Source: Streptomyces sp. 135
GTDB lineage: Bacteria > Actinomycetota > Actinomycetes > Streptomycetales > Streptomycetaceae
Length of the DNA stretch: 64,000 bases
Direction of reading: 5' to 3'
Assembly (NCBI RefSeq): GCF_020026305.1
Contig: NZ_CP075691.1
Span: 558,001-622,000 of the forward strand
Positions 42,116-50,272 of the stretch are shown piece after piece. Each line of letters begins with the position of its first letter. The stretch's first letter is position 1. The translations under genes were made by a program, and so were the position numbers. The notes beneath the pieces were generated by a model. The model saw only the letters and a list, made by a program, of their open reading frames with translations, was not told the origin of the DNA and searched no databases.

Positions 42116-43177
42116 TCAGAACGGCTTCGCGGGCCAGTCGAGCAGGCGTGCGCCGATCACCGCCGTCTGAAGTGTGTAACGGTGCACGGGGTCCGTCGGG
42201 TTGGCGCCCGTGAGCCGGTGGATGCGTGCCAGACGGTAGGTCAGCGCGCGCACGCTCAGCGCCAGCCGGCGGGCGGCCTCCGCCGCGACGCAGCCCGAGT
42301 CGAAGTAGGCGGCCAGTGTGTCGATGAGCGGCTGCGCGCCGCCCCGGGCCTCGCACAGCGGGCCGAGGGTGTTCACCACCAGGTCGGCCATGGCCTGCCG
42401 GTCGCGGGTCAGGACGGGATAGACGAGCAGGTCGGCGGCGCGCAGTACGGGCTCGTCGATCTCCAGGCGCTCGGCGAGGTCCAGGGCGTTCAGCGCTTCC
42501 TCGTACGACTGGACGACGCCGCCGGGGCCCGGCTGCGGGCGGCCGATGGCGACGCGTCCGCCGTCGGTGGCGGCGTACGCCTGCTTGGCGAAGAACGTCA
42601 GGACCTCGTCCTGGTCGCCGGGGGCGACGCACACCAGGCGGCCGTCCTTGGTGGTCAGCAGGATGCTGCGGTCGCCGAACCGGCCGATCAGGGCGCGCTC
42701 GACCTCGCGGGGCACAGGGTGCCCTTCCTCGTAGCCGCTCGGGCCCTCCGCGACGGCGACCGCGTGCTCGTAGGACAGGCGCAGCCCGAAGCGTTCCGCG
42801 CGTTCGGCGAGCAGGCCGAGGTCGCTGCGGCCGTAGAGCAGGTCGTCGATGAACTCCCGTCGGACGGCCTCCTCTTGGCGGACGGCGAGCCGCTGGGCGC
42901 GTTCGTACCCTTCGGCGAAGGCGTCCACGGCCTGTTCGGCGGCGGCCAGCACACTGTCGGCGGAGACCGTCCGCGAGGCGGGCCAGTGGGCGCGGGTGGC
43001 CGCGAGGTGTGCGCCGACCAGGGACCGCAGACCGTGCCCCGCGTCCGCCGCCCGCTCGCCGAGCGCGCGCCGCGAGTCCAACTCCTCGCGGGTCAGCCGC
43101 CGCCCCGTCGACGAGGCGGCGGCGAGGATGCGGGCATAGCCGTCGAGATACTCCTCCGGTATGTCCTGCTCAGCCAT
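42116..43177 (-). CDS. PucR/CdaR-family helix-turn-helix regulator
   Basis: A 353-residue PucR-type regulator. A variable helical N-terminal half and a GGDEF-like central fold (EHAVAVAEGPSGY, VAIGRPQPGPGGVVQSYEEA) precede the C-terminal PucR HTH: YFDSGCVAAEAARRLALSVR and ALTYRLARIHRLTGANP. Such proteins regulate purine or other nitrogen-compound use or secondary metabolism; the target here is unknown. The ATG at 43177 lies 8 bases after GGGG; in-frame codons further upstream have no similarity. It is divergent from a reductase gene across about 100 bp. Confidence 0.88.
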   Translation of the reverse strand: MAEQDIPEEYLDGYARILAAASSTGRRLTREELDSRRALGERAADAGHGLRSLVGAHLAATRAHWPASRTVSADSVLAAAEQAVDAFAEGYERAQRLAVRQEEAVRREFIDDLLYGRSDLGLLAERAERFGLRLSYEHAVAVAEGPSGYEEGHPVPREVERALIGRFGDRSILLTTKDGRLVCVAPGDQDEVLTFFAKQAYAATDGGRVAIGRPQPGPGGVVQSYEEALNALDLAERLEIDEPVLRAADLLVYPVLTRDRQAMADLVVNTLGPLCEARGGAQPLIDTLAAYFDSGCVAAEAARRLALSVRALTYRLARIHRLTGANPTDPVHRYTLQTAVIGARLLDWPAKPF

Positions 43178-43280
43178 GCCCGCCCCTGTCACCTTGATGA
43201 ATCGTTGATGCCTTTCTAACGCATGACGGGGAAGCCGAGGGACACGGAACAATCCGCGCTCGCGCGTGGTTGGGTACGGC

Positions 43281-43721
43281 ATGCCTCTGACTGGAGATTA
43301 CGAACCCGGTACGTGGGACTGGGCGAGCAAGCAGGCCGAGCTGTACGAGAGCTCCGGCGGCACCGAGGGCACGACGTTGATGGGCAAGCCCGTCATCGTG
43401 CTGACGTCGCTGGGCGCCAAGAGCGGAAAGCTGCGCAAGAACCCCCTGATGCGCGTCGAACACGAAGGGGAGTACGTGGTGGTGGCCTCCAAGGGAGGTG
43501 ATCCCGCGAACCCGTCCTGGTACCACAACCTCGTGGCACATCCGCAGGTGGAGTTGCAGGACGGTCCGGTGAAGAAGGACTACCGCGCGCGGATCGTCAC
43601 CGGCGCGGAGCGGCAGCTCTGGTGGGAGCGGGCGGTCGCGGTGTGGCCGGACTACGGCGAGTACCAGAAGAAGACCACCCGCGAGATCCCGCTCTTCGTC
43701 CTGACGCCCATCGAGGCCTGA
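43281..43721 (+). CDS. Deazaflavin (F420)-dependent nitroreductase-family protein
   Basis: A 146-residue F420-binding split-barrel protein of the Ddn family. Characteristic segments are [46 protein letters not shown] and [17 protein letters not shown]. Family members use the deazaflavin cofactor F420 to reduce nitro groups, quinones or other substrates. The ATG at 43281 has a modest GGTTGGG site. It is divergent from PucR and convergent with a CGNR regulator, sharing a terminator that contains both stops. Confidence 0.9.
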   Translation: MPLTGDYEPGTWDWASKQAELYESSGGTEGTTLMGKPVIVLTSLGAKSGKLRKNPLMRVEHEGEYVVVASKGGDPANPSWYHNLVAHPQVELQDGPVKKDYRARIVTGAERQLWWERAVAVWPDYGEYQKKTTREIPLFVLTPIEA

Positions 43722-43748
43722 CGCGAACCGCGAGCCGTCGCGTCAGGC
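43716..43748. terminator. Bidirectional hairpin containing both stop codons
   Basis: GCCTGACGCGA (43716-43726) pairs exactly with its inverse at 43738-43748 across an 11-base loop. The stem includes the Ddn stop (43719-43721) and the CGNR stop (43743-43745). Confidence 0.7.
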
Positions 43749-44342
43749 TTCTTCCTGTTCGCGGCGGCGCGCGCGGTACGCCCGGAGGTTCGCCGCGTTC
43801 CCGCAGGTCTTCACGTCGTGCCAGACGCCGCTGTTGTTGCGGGAGCGGTCGTAGAAGGCGACCCGGCAGAGCGGGTTGCGGCAGGTCTTGAGACGGCGGG
43901 CGGTGTCCGCCCGCTGCCCTTCGTACACCGCGGCGAGGGTCAGCGCCACGAGGTGGCGCCAGCCGGTGCCGTGCGGCTCCAGGCGTACGACGCCGTCCTC
44001 CCCGAGCCGCAGCGCGGCTTCCCCTGAGTACGGCGCGACCGGCCCGGGAGCCTCCGCGTCCCCCTTCCCCTCCGGTGCGGCGAGCCCGCTGAGCGCCTCG
44101 CGGAACGACCGCAGTTCACGCAGGCCCTTGGCGTCGAGGGTGACGCGCGGCGCGGGCTGCCCGGTCGCCGTCGCCCACTCGGCGGCCGCCTCGTCCGCCC
44201 AGGTCCGCGCCTCCGGCAGCCCGTCGAGCAGGTCGGGCCAGGGAGGCGCGCCGGCGGAGACGGTGTTGAGCAGGTCCTGGACGAGTCCGAGGCCTCCGGG
44301 AGCGGGCTCCAGGCGGTACCGGGCGGTCGCGGACCAGGTCAT
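43743..44342 (-). CDS. CGNR zinc-finger (ABATE-domain) regulator
   Basis: A 199-residue protein. The N-terminal ABATE domain (LEPAPGGLGLVQDLLNTVS) is followed by a C-terminal CGNR zinc finger: LKTCRNPLCRVAFYDRSRNNS, then VKTCGNAANLRAYRARR. Four cysteines bind zinc, and the CGN motif defines the family. These are presumed DNA- or RNA-binding transcription regulators. The ATG at 44342 is the natural start. Its stop lies inside the shared hairpin. Confidence 0.9.
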   Translation of the reverse strand: MTWSATARYRLEPAPGGLGLVQDLLNTVSAGAPPWPDLLDGLPEARTWADEAAAEWATATGQPAPRVTLDAKGLRELRSFREALSGLAAPEGKGDAEAPGPVAPYSGEAALRLGEDGVVRLEPHGTGWRHLVALTLAAVYEGQRADTARRLKTCRNPLCRVAFYDRSRNNSGVWHDVKTCGNAANLRAYRARRREQEEA

Positions 44343-44407
44343 GGTGGATCACTCTCCGGGGATCGAGGGGGACGCCGCCCACTCTTTCACGCGGCGCCGC
44401 GCTCCCC

Positions 44408-44449
44408 TCTCACGCCAGGGGTCTCACACCAGGGCTCTCACACCAGCGC
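44408..44449. repeat. Triple 14-bp tandem repeat spanning a stop codon
   Basis: Three 14-base units (44408-44421, 44422-44435, 44436-44449) share TCTCACRCCAG. In the minus direction the first unit contains the stop of the Old Yellow Enzyme gene (44440-44438). Confidence 0.85.
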
Positions 44450-45577
44450 GTCGAGAAGCGAGGCGTCGTACGGCAGCGCCTCGTGCAGGCGCCCGGTGAG
44501 CGCCTTGGCCGGCCAGTCGGGGTCGGCGACCAGCGCGCGGGCGACGGCGACGACGTCGAACTCGTCGCGCTCCAGGCGGTCGAGCAGCGGGTCGATGCCG
44601 GTGACGCCGGACCGCTGGGTGCGTCCCGGCGCCCCGGCGAACTGCTGGTCGAGGCCTACGGAACCCACGGTGATCGAGGGCCTGCCGGTCAGCTTCTTGG
44701 TCCAGCCCGCGAGGTTCAGGTCGCTGCCGTCGAACTCGGGGAGCCAGTAGCGCCGCGTGGAGGCGTGGAAGGCGTCCACGCCCGCTGCCGCGAGGGGCGC
44801 GAGCAGCTGCTCCAGTTCGCCCGGGTCCTCGGCGACGCGCGCGTCGTAGTGGTCGGTCTTCCACTGCGAGAGGCGGAACAGGACCGGGAAGCCGGGCGAT
44901 ACCGCGGCGCGTACGGCGGCGACGATCTCGGCGGCGAACCGGGCGCGGGAGGCGTGGCCGCCGCCGTAGGAGTCGGTGCGGGTGTTGGTGCCGTGCCACA
45001 GGAAGGCGTCGATCAGATAGCCGTGGGCGCCGTGCAGTTCGACTCCGTCGAAGCCGATGCGTTCGGCGGCCGCGGCGGCTTCGGCGAAGGCCTCCACGAC
45101 CGCGTCGATGTCGTCGAGCGTCATGGCCCTGCCGTGCGGACGCCCGTCGAGGCCGACCCCCGAGGGGCCCTCCGCGGGGACGCCGAGCGGCGGGACGGCG
45201 GCGGTGCGGACCACGCCCGTGTGCCAGAGCTGCGGCATGATCCGGCCGCCCGCCGCGTGCACCCGCTCGGCCACCCGGGCCCAGCCGGCCAGTGCTCGTA
45301 CGCCATGGAAGTGCGGCACACGGTCGTAGGCGGCGGCCGCGTCCCGGCCGATGTAGGTGCCCTCCGTGACGATCAGCCCGGCGCCTCCCTCGGCGCGCCG
45401 TGCGTAGTACGCGGCGACGTCCTCGCCGGGCACACCGTCCGGCGAGAAGCGCCGGGTCACGGCGGCCATCGCGATGCGGTTGCGCAGCGTCAGGCCGCCG
45501 AGGGTGTAGGGCCTTCCCAGCAGGTGTGCGGCACGGGACCGCGGGTCGGCGTGGGTCGGGTCCGAAGGGATCTGCAT
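44438..45577 (-). CDS. Old Yellow Enzyme-family NADH:flavin oxidoreductase
   Basis: A 379-residue FMN-dependent ene-reductase-like TIM barrel. It has YTLGGLTLRNRIAMAAVTR, GLIVTEGTYIG, QLWHTGVV, the substrate-binding FDGVELHGAHGYLIDAFLW and the NADH/FMN-region VLFRLSQWKTDHYD. Segments near the end (ITVGSVGLDQQF and DFDVVAVARALVADPDW) bind the FMN phosphate. It reduces activated C=C or related bonds; the substrate is unknown. ATG 45577 follows GAGGAG; an ATG at 45613 is also in frame. Its 3' end lies in a triple tandem repeat. Confidence 0.9.
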   Translation of the reverse strand: MQIPSDPTHADPRSRAAHLLGRPYTLGGLTLRNRIAMAAVTRRFSPDGVPGEDVAAYYARRAEGGAGLIVTEGTYIGRDAAAAYDRVPHFHGVRALAGWARVAERVHAAGGRIMPQLWHTGVVRTAAVPPLGVPAEGPSGVGLDGRPHGRAMTLDDIDAVVEAFAEAAAAAERIGFDGVELHGAHGYLIDAFLWHGTNTRTDSYGGGHASRARFAAEIVAAVRAAVSPGFPVLFRLSQWKTDHYDARVAEDPGELEQLLAPLAAAGVDAFHASTRRYWLPEFDGSDLNLAGWTKKLTGRPSITVGSVGLDQQFAGAPGRTQRSGVTGIDPLLDRLERDEFDVVAVARALVADPDWPAKALTGRLHEALPYDASLLDALV

Positions 45578-45804
45578 GCCTTGCTCCTCTGGACGCACGG
45601 AGATCAACGGCATAAGCGTGAACCTTTCGCTTCTGTCGTTTGCGCGCGGGGCGGCGGCTTCTCTGATCCGGTCAGGCCGCGCGGTGACGGGAACGTGACG
45701 TGCGCCGCAAACAGTGTGTGCCTGTTGTCGGCGGCGGCCGGAACTGATCGGGTACCGGTGACGGAGCAAGGCGAGGACCACCAGAACCACCAGGAGAACT
45801 CCCC

Positions 45805-46674
45805 ATGACGACCGGGTACTTCACCTCCGTCGACGATGTCGCGGCCCGGCTCGCCGGGAGCGGCTATCTGGCCTCCCCCGCGGTCGCCACCACCGTCTTC
45901 CTTGCCGACCGGCTCGGCAAGCCCCTGCTGGTGGAGGGACCGGCCGGCGTCGGCAAGACGGAGCTGGCCAAGGCCGTCGCCGAGGTCGCGGGGGCCCGGC
46001 TGGTCCGCCTCCAGTGCTACGAGGGCGTCGACGAGTCCCGGGCGCTGTACGAGTGGAACCACGCCAAGCAGCTGCTCCGCATCACCGCCGGGCGCGACGA
46101 GTCGTGGGACGAGACGCGCACGGACATCTTCGGCGAGGAGTTCCTGCTCTCGCGCCCGCTGCTCACGGCGATCCGCGGCGGCGACCCGAAGGTGCTGCTG
46201 ATCGACGAGACCGACAAGGCCGACGTCGAGGTGGAGGGCCTGCTGCTCGAAGTCCTGAGCGACTTCCAGGTCACGGTGCCGGAGCTGGGCACCATCAGCG
46301 CGGAGCGCCGCCCCTTCGTCGTCCTCACCTCCAACGCGAGCCGGGAGCTGTCCGAGGCGCTGCGCCGCCGCTGCCTGTTCCTGCACATCGGCTTCCCCGA
46401 GGAGGAGTTGGAGCGCCGCATCGTCCGGGCGAAGGTGCCGGGCCTGGACGAGGCGCTCGCCGAGTCGGTGGTGCGGGTCGTGGGCGCGCTGCGCGCGATG
46501 GACCTGCGGAAGGTGCCCTCGGTCGCCGAGACCATCGACTGGGCGCGCACCCTGCTCGCGCTCGGCGCCCGGAGCCTGGACGAGACGGTCGTGCGCGACA
46601 CCCTCGGCGTCCTCCTCAAGCATCAGGACGACGTGGTGAAGGCGGCGGCCAAGCTGGACCTGGACGCCGTGTGA
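45805..46674 (+). CDS. MoxR-type AAA+ ATPase
   Basis: A 289-residue AAA+ ATPase of the MoxR/CoxD type. Walker A is LLVEGPAGVGKTELAKAV, Walker B is KVLLIDETDKADVEVE, and sensor 1 is in VVLTSNASRELSEALRRRC. These ATPases act as chaperones with a VWA partner to mature or insert metal-dependent enzymes. It overlaps the VWA gene by 4 bp (GTGA). ATG 45805 follows CAGGAG. Its target enzyme is not visible nearby, but a molybdenum-type oxidoreductase lies 12 kb away. Confidence 0.9.
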   Translation: MTTGYFTSVDDVAARLAGSGYLASPAVATTVFLADRLGKPLLVEGPAGVGKTELAKAVAEVAGARLVRLQCYEGVDESRALYEWNHAKQLLRITAGRDESWDETRTDIFGEEFLLSRPLLTAIRGGDPKVLLIDETDKADVEVEGLLLEVLSDFQVTVPELGTISAERRPFVVLTSNASRELSEALRRRCLFLHIGFPEEELERRIVRAKVPGLDEALAESVVRVVGALRAMDLRKVPSVAETIDWARTLLALGARSLDETVVRDTLGVLLKHQDDVVKAAAKLDLDAV

Positions 46675-48092
46675 CCGCGCTCCCCGACGGATTCGCCCGG
46701 CCGGTTGCCGAGGAGGGGATCAGCGGCCGGCTCACCGGCCTCGTCCAGACGTTGCGCTCCCACGGGCTGCGCATCGGCACGGGCGAGACGGTCGACGCGG
46801 CGGCGGCCCTGGAGGCGCTCGGCCTCGCCGACCGTGAGCGGGTCAGGGAGGGGCTGGCCGCCGCGCTGCTCCACCAGGACGGCCAGCGGGCGGTGTTCGA
46901 CCCGGTCTTCGACCTCTACTTTCCGCTGGGCGTCGGCGCGCCCGACGGTACGACCACCGGGGGCGGCGACGCCGAGCCCGATCGGGACGCGCTGCGCGAG
47001 CGCCTGGTCGCCGCGCTCGCCACCGACGACCGGGCGCTGCTGGAGCAGTTGGCGCGCGAGGCGGTGGCCGGCTTCGGCGGGTACGGCTCGGGGCAGGGCG
47101 GCTCGGACGGCTGGTCCTCCCACCAGACCCTGAGCCGGCTGCGGCCGGAGACGCTCCTCGCGCGCGTACTCGCCGCCCTTCGCGCGGGCCCCGCCGCCGA
47201 CGGGGACGCCGCGTTCACGGACCGTCTGGAGGCCGACGAGATCCGGCGCCGCATCGAAGGGTTCCGTGAGCGGGTCCGGACCGAGGCACGCCGCCGGGTC
47301 GCCGAGCGGCGGGGCACGGAGGAGATCGCCCGCCGGGCCGTGGCGACCACCGCCGACCGCGTCGACTTCCTCGTCGCGGGCCGCGCCCACCTGGACGAGC
47401 TGCGCAGGACCGTGCACCCGCTGGCCCGCAAGCTCGCGACCCGCCTGGCCGCCCGTCGCAGGCGCGCCGCGCACGGTGCCGTCGATCTGCGTCGCACGCT
47501 GCGCGGCTCCCTGTCGACGGGCGGTGTGCCGATGCGGCCGGTGCTGCGCCGTCGCCGTCCCGCGCGTCCCGAGCTGGTGCTGCTCTGTGATGTGTCCGGC
47601 TCGGTGGCGGGCTTCGCGAGCTTCACGATGCTGCTGGTGCAGGCGCTGCACGACCAGTTCAGCAAGGTGCGGGTGTTCGCGTTCGTCAATCGGGCGGACG
47701 AGGTCACCGGGCTGCTGACGCACGGCTCCACGGACCCGGTGGGCCTCGGTGCCCGCATCCTCGGTGAGGCGGCGGTCACCGCATGGCACGGCAGCAGCGA
47801 CTACGGCACGTCCCTCGGGGAGTTCGCCGAGCGTCACCTCGACGCGGTCGGCCCGCGGTCCACGGTCTTCGTCCTCGGGGACGCCCGTACGAACATGAGC
47901 GACCCGAACCTCCCGGCGCTGCGGCGGATCGCCGGGCGGGCCCGCCGGGTGTACTGGCTCAACCCCGAGCCGCGCTCGCAGTGGTCGACCGGTGACTCGG
48001 CCGCGTACGCGTACGCGGAGCTGGTCGAGATGCACGAATGCCGCAACGCCCGGCAGCTCGGCGAGCTGATCGCGCGGCTGCTGCCGGTGTGA
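46671..48092 (+). CDS. VWA-domain protein (CoxE-like) partner of MoxR
   Basis: A 473-residue protein. A long helical N-terminal region, with many Arg residues around 180-280, is followed by a von Willebrand A domain whose MIDAS motif is LVLLCDVSGSVAGFASF. HGSSDYGTSLGEFAERHL carries the later metal-ligand threonine, and VFVLGDARTNMS the aspartate. It is translationally coupled with the upstream MoxR gene through a GTGA overlap. Such MoxR/VWA pairs mature or regulate metal enzymes, for example the CoxD/CoxE pair of CO dehydrogenase. Confidence 0.88.
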   Translation: MTALPDGFARPVAEEGISGRLTGLVQTLRSHGLRIGTGETVDAAAALEALGLADRERVREGLAAALLHQDGQRAVFDPVFDLYFPLGVGAPDGTTTGGGDAEPDRDALRERLVAALATDDRALLEQLAREAVAGFGGYGSGQGGSDGWSSHQTLSRLRPETLLARVLAALRAGPAADGDAAFTDRLEADEIRRRIEGFRERVRTEARRRVAERRGTEEIARRAVATTADRVDFLVAGRAHLDELRRTVHPLARKLATRLAARRRRAAHGAVDLRRTLRGSLSTGGVPMRPVLRRRRPARPELVLLCDVSGSVAGFASFTMLLVQALHDQFSKVRVFAFVNRADEVTGLLTHGSTDPVGLGARILGEAAVTAWHGSSDYGTSLGEFAERHLDAVGPRSTVFVLGDARTNMSDPNLPALRRIAGRARRVYWLNPEPRSQWSTGDSAAYAYAELVEMHECRNARQLGELIARLLPV

Positions 48093-48119
48093 CGCCGAAG
48101 CCTTCCCACCAGCCCGGAG

Positions 48120-48785
48120 TCATGACCTGTCGGGGTCCGCGAGCAGTTCCTCGGCGATGCTCTTGTCCAGGGCGGCGCGTACGAGGGCCGCCGCCAGGGC
48201 CGCGGGGTCGCTGTACCCGGCGAGGCGCACCAGTTCGTCCGGGTCGTCGGGCAGGCCGAGCCGCCGCGCGCCCTGCAAGGCCTTGTCGCCGAGGCGCGGC
48301 GCCACGCCCGGCCATACCCGCTGCGCCTCTCGCAGGAAGATGTCGGCGCCCATGGGCCCGAGGCCTGGCACCTTCTGGAGCCGGCGGCTCAGCTCCTCCT
48401 CGTCGTCGCCCGCCCCGTCCCGCAGGCGGCGCAGATCACCTCCGTAGTCCCGCAGGACCAGCTCGGCGCCCTCCCCGAGCTGCGTGGAGGTCCGCTCGTC
48501 GTAGCGCCGGTAGCCGCCCCGGCCGAGCGCGTCGACGCGGGCCTGCCACGACGCGTCGGCCATGCGCCGCGCGTCGCGCATCCCGGCGTCGAAGAGTTCC
48601 CTGGCCGCGGCCACCGCCACGGTGGCGCGGATGCGGGCGCTCAGCAGGACCGACAGGACGAGCAGCTGGTACAGCGGCTGCGGCGTGTCCCGCAGCCGGA
48701 TGCCGGCGTCCTCGGCGTAGGTGCTGCCGTGGGCGTCGAGCAGCGCCCGCACGACGGAGGGGGCGCGGCGGCTTCGGTCGGCCAT
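48120..48785 (-). CDS. Endonuclease III-like HhH protein
   Basis: A 221-residue helix-hairpin-helix protein related to EndoIII/HhH-GPD glycosylases. The HhH motif is LQKVPGLGPMGADIFLREA. The YQLLVLSVLLSARI and RRMADASWQARVDALGRGGYRRYDE segments fit the N-terminal HhH domain. The lysine and four cysteines expected of classic EndoIII are not evident, so base-excision activity is uncertain. The ATG at 48785 follows GAGGAG and begins MADRSRRAPSV. Longer upstream codons to 48962 are unrelated. Confidence 0.8.
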   Translation of the reverse strand: MADRSRRAPSVVRALLDAHGSTYAEDAGIRLRDTPQPLYQLLVLSVLLSARIRATVAVAAARELFDAGMRDARRMADASWQARVDALGRGGYRRYDERTSTQLGEGAELVLRDYGGDLRRLRDGAGDDEEELSRRLQKVPGLGPMGADIFLREAQRVWPGVAPRLGDKALQGARRLGLPDDPDELVRLAGYSDPAALAAALVRAALDKSIAEELLADPDRS

Positions 48786-48903
48786 GGTTCTCCTCATGGT
48801 GCATGGTCTGCACGGTCGGGGTGCTCCCTGCCCATGATGGCCGACGTGTGCACCTCTGGCCTGCGGGTACACAGCCGCTCTGACCCCAGCAGAAGGAGCA
48901 ATT

Positions 48904-50217
48904 GTGGCTGTACGCCAGAAGAACGTGTTCGTGATCGGTCTGGACGAGGCCAACCTCCCCACGCTGCACGCCGTCCCGCACGCGCAGGACTACCGCTTCC
49001 ATCCGCTGCTCACGATCGAGGAGCTCCAGGGCGGCGAGGTCTCCGTACCGGAGCTGATGGAGAAGGCACAGAAGACCCTCGACGCGTTCGACGGCAGCAT
49101 CGACGCGATCGTCGGTTACTGGGACTTCCCGGTCAGCACGATGGTCGCGATGCTGGGCGACCGGTACGGCACCCGCAGCACCAGCCTGGAGTCGGTCGTC
49201 AAGTGCGAGCACAAGTACTGGAGCCGCCTGGAGCAGCAGAAGGTGATCGATGAGCATCCGCGCTTCGGCCGGGTCGACCTGGAGGCGAGTACGCCGAAGC
49301 CGCCGGAGGGCGTGCGCTTCCCGATGTGGCTCAAGCCCGCCCTGTCGTATTCCTCCAAGCTCGCGTACAGCGTGAAGAACGAGGAGGAGTTCGACGCGGC
49401 CGTGGCCAGGATCAAGGAGGGCATCGGCACGGTCGGCCGACCCTTCGAGCACATACTCGACCAGATCGAGGTGCCCGAGGAGATGGCGGGCATCGGCGCG
49501 CAGGTCTGTCTCGCCGAGGAGGCGCTCTCCGGCATCCAGGTCGCGGTCGAGGGTTACGTCCACCGGGGTGAGGTCACGGTCTACGGCGTCCTCGACTCCA
49601 TCAACTACCCGGACTCCTCGTGCTTCCTGCGCCACCAGTACCCCTCCACGCTGCCGGAGCCGGTGGTGCGGCGCCTGCACGACGTGTCGGAGCGGGTGAT
49701 GCGGCAGATCGGCATGGACGACGCGACCTTCAGCATCGAGTACTTCTACGACCCCGGCACGGACGAGCTGAACCTGCTGGAGATCAACCCCCGGCACTCG
49801 CAGGCGCACGCGGAGCTGTTCGAGTACGTGGACGGTGTCCCGAACCACCACTGCATGGTCAGCCTCGCCTTCGGCGAGGACCCGAAGCTCCCCCACCGCG
49901 AGGGGCCCTGCGCGACGGCGGCCAAGTGGTACTACCGGTGGTTCGCCGACGGCGTGGTGCACGACGTACCGACGCGCGAGGAGATCGACCGCATCGAGCG
50001 GGAGATCGGCGACGTCCGGATCGACGTGCTGGTCGAGGAGGGCCAGCGGCTGTCCGACGCCGGTCACCAGGACAGCTACAGCTACGAGCTGGCCCACTTC
50101 TCCATCGGGGGCGACGACGAGGAGGACCTGCGGCGCAAGTACGACCGGTGCGTCGCCGCGCTCGGCCTCACCTTCGACGAGACGGAGCCCGGCGGCCGCG
50201 ACGTCACCAACGACTAG
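48904..50217 (+). CDS. ATP-grasp ligase
   Basis: A 437-residue ATP-grasp enzyme. The MWLKPALSYSSKLAYSVKN strand binds ATP, with the metal/ATP motif LLEINPRHSQAHAELFEYVDG at the C-terminal lobe. VFVIGLDEANLPTL begins the N-terminal domain. Such enzymes ligate a carboxylate and an amine or thiol; the family-specific substrate is unknown. GTG 48904 follows AAGGAG. It lies 55 bp before a CocE-type hydrolase, so a ligase/peptidase pair handling one acyl compound is plausible. Confidence 0.85.
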   Translation: MAVRQKNVFVIGLDEANLPTLHAVPHAQDYRFHPLLTIEELQGGEVSVPELMEKAQKTLDAFDGSIDAIVGYWDFPVSTMVAMLGDRYGTRSTSLESVVKCEHKYWSRLEQQKVIDEHPRFGRVDLEASTPKPPEGVRFPMWLKPALSYSSKLAYSVKNEEEFDAAVARIKEGIGTVGRPFEHILDQIEVPEEMAGIGAQVCLAEEALSGIQVAVEGYVHRGEVTVYGVLDSINYPDSSCFLRHQYPSTLPEPVVRRLHDVSERVMRQIGMDDATFSIEYFYDPGTDELNLLEINPRHSQAHAELFEYVDGVPNHHCMVSLAFGEDPKLPHREGPCATAAKWYYRWFADGVVHDVPTREEIDRIEREIGDVRIDVLVEEGQRLSDAGHQDSYSYELAHFSIGGDDEEDLRRKYDRCVAALGLTFDETEPGGRDVTND

Positions 50218-50272
50218 CACGGCCGACGCGACACAGGCACCAGAGAACCGACCGAGAGGATGGCACGGCCCC

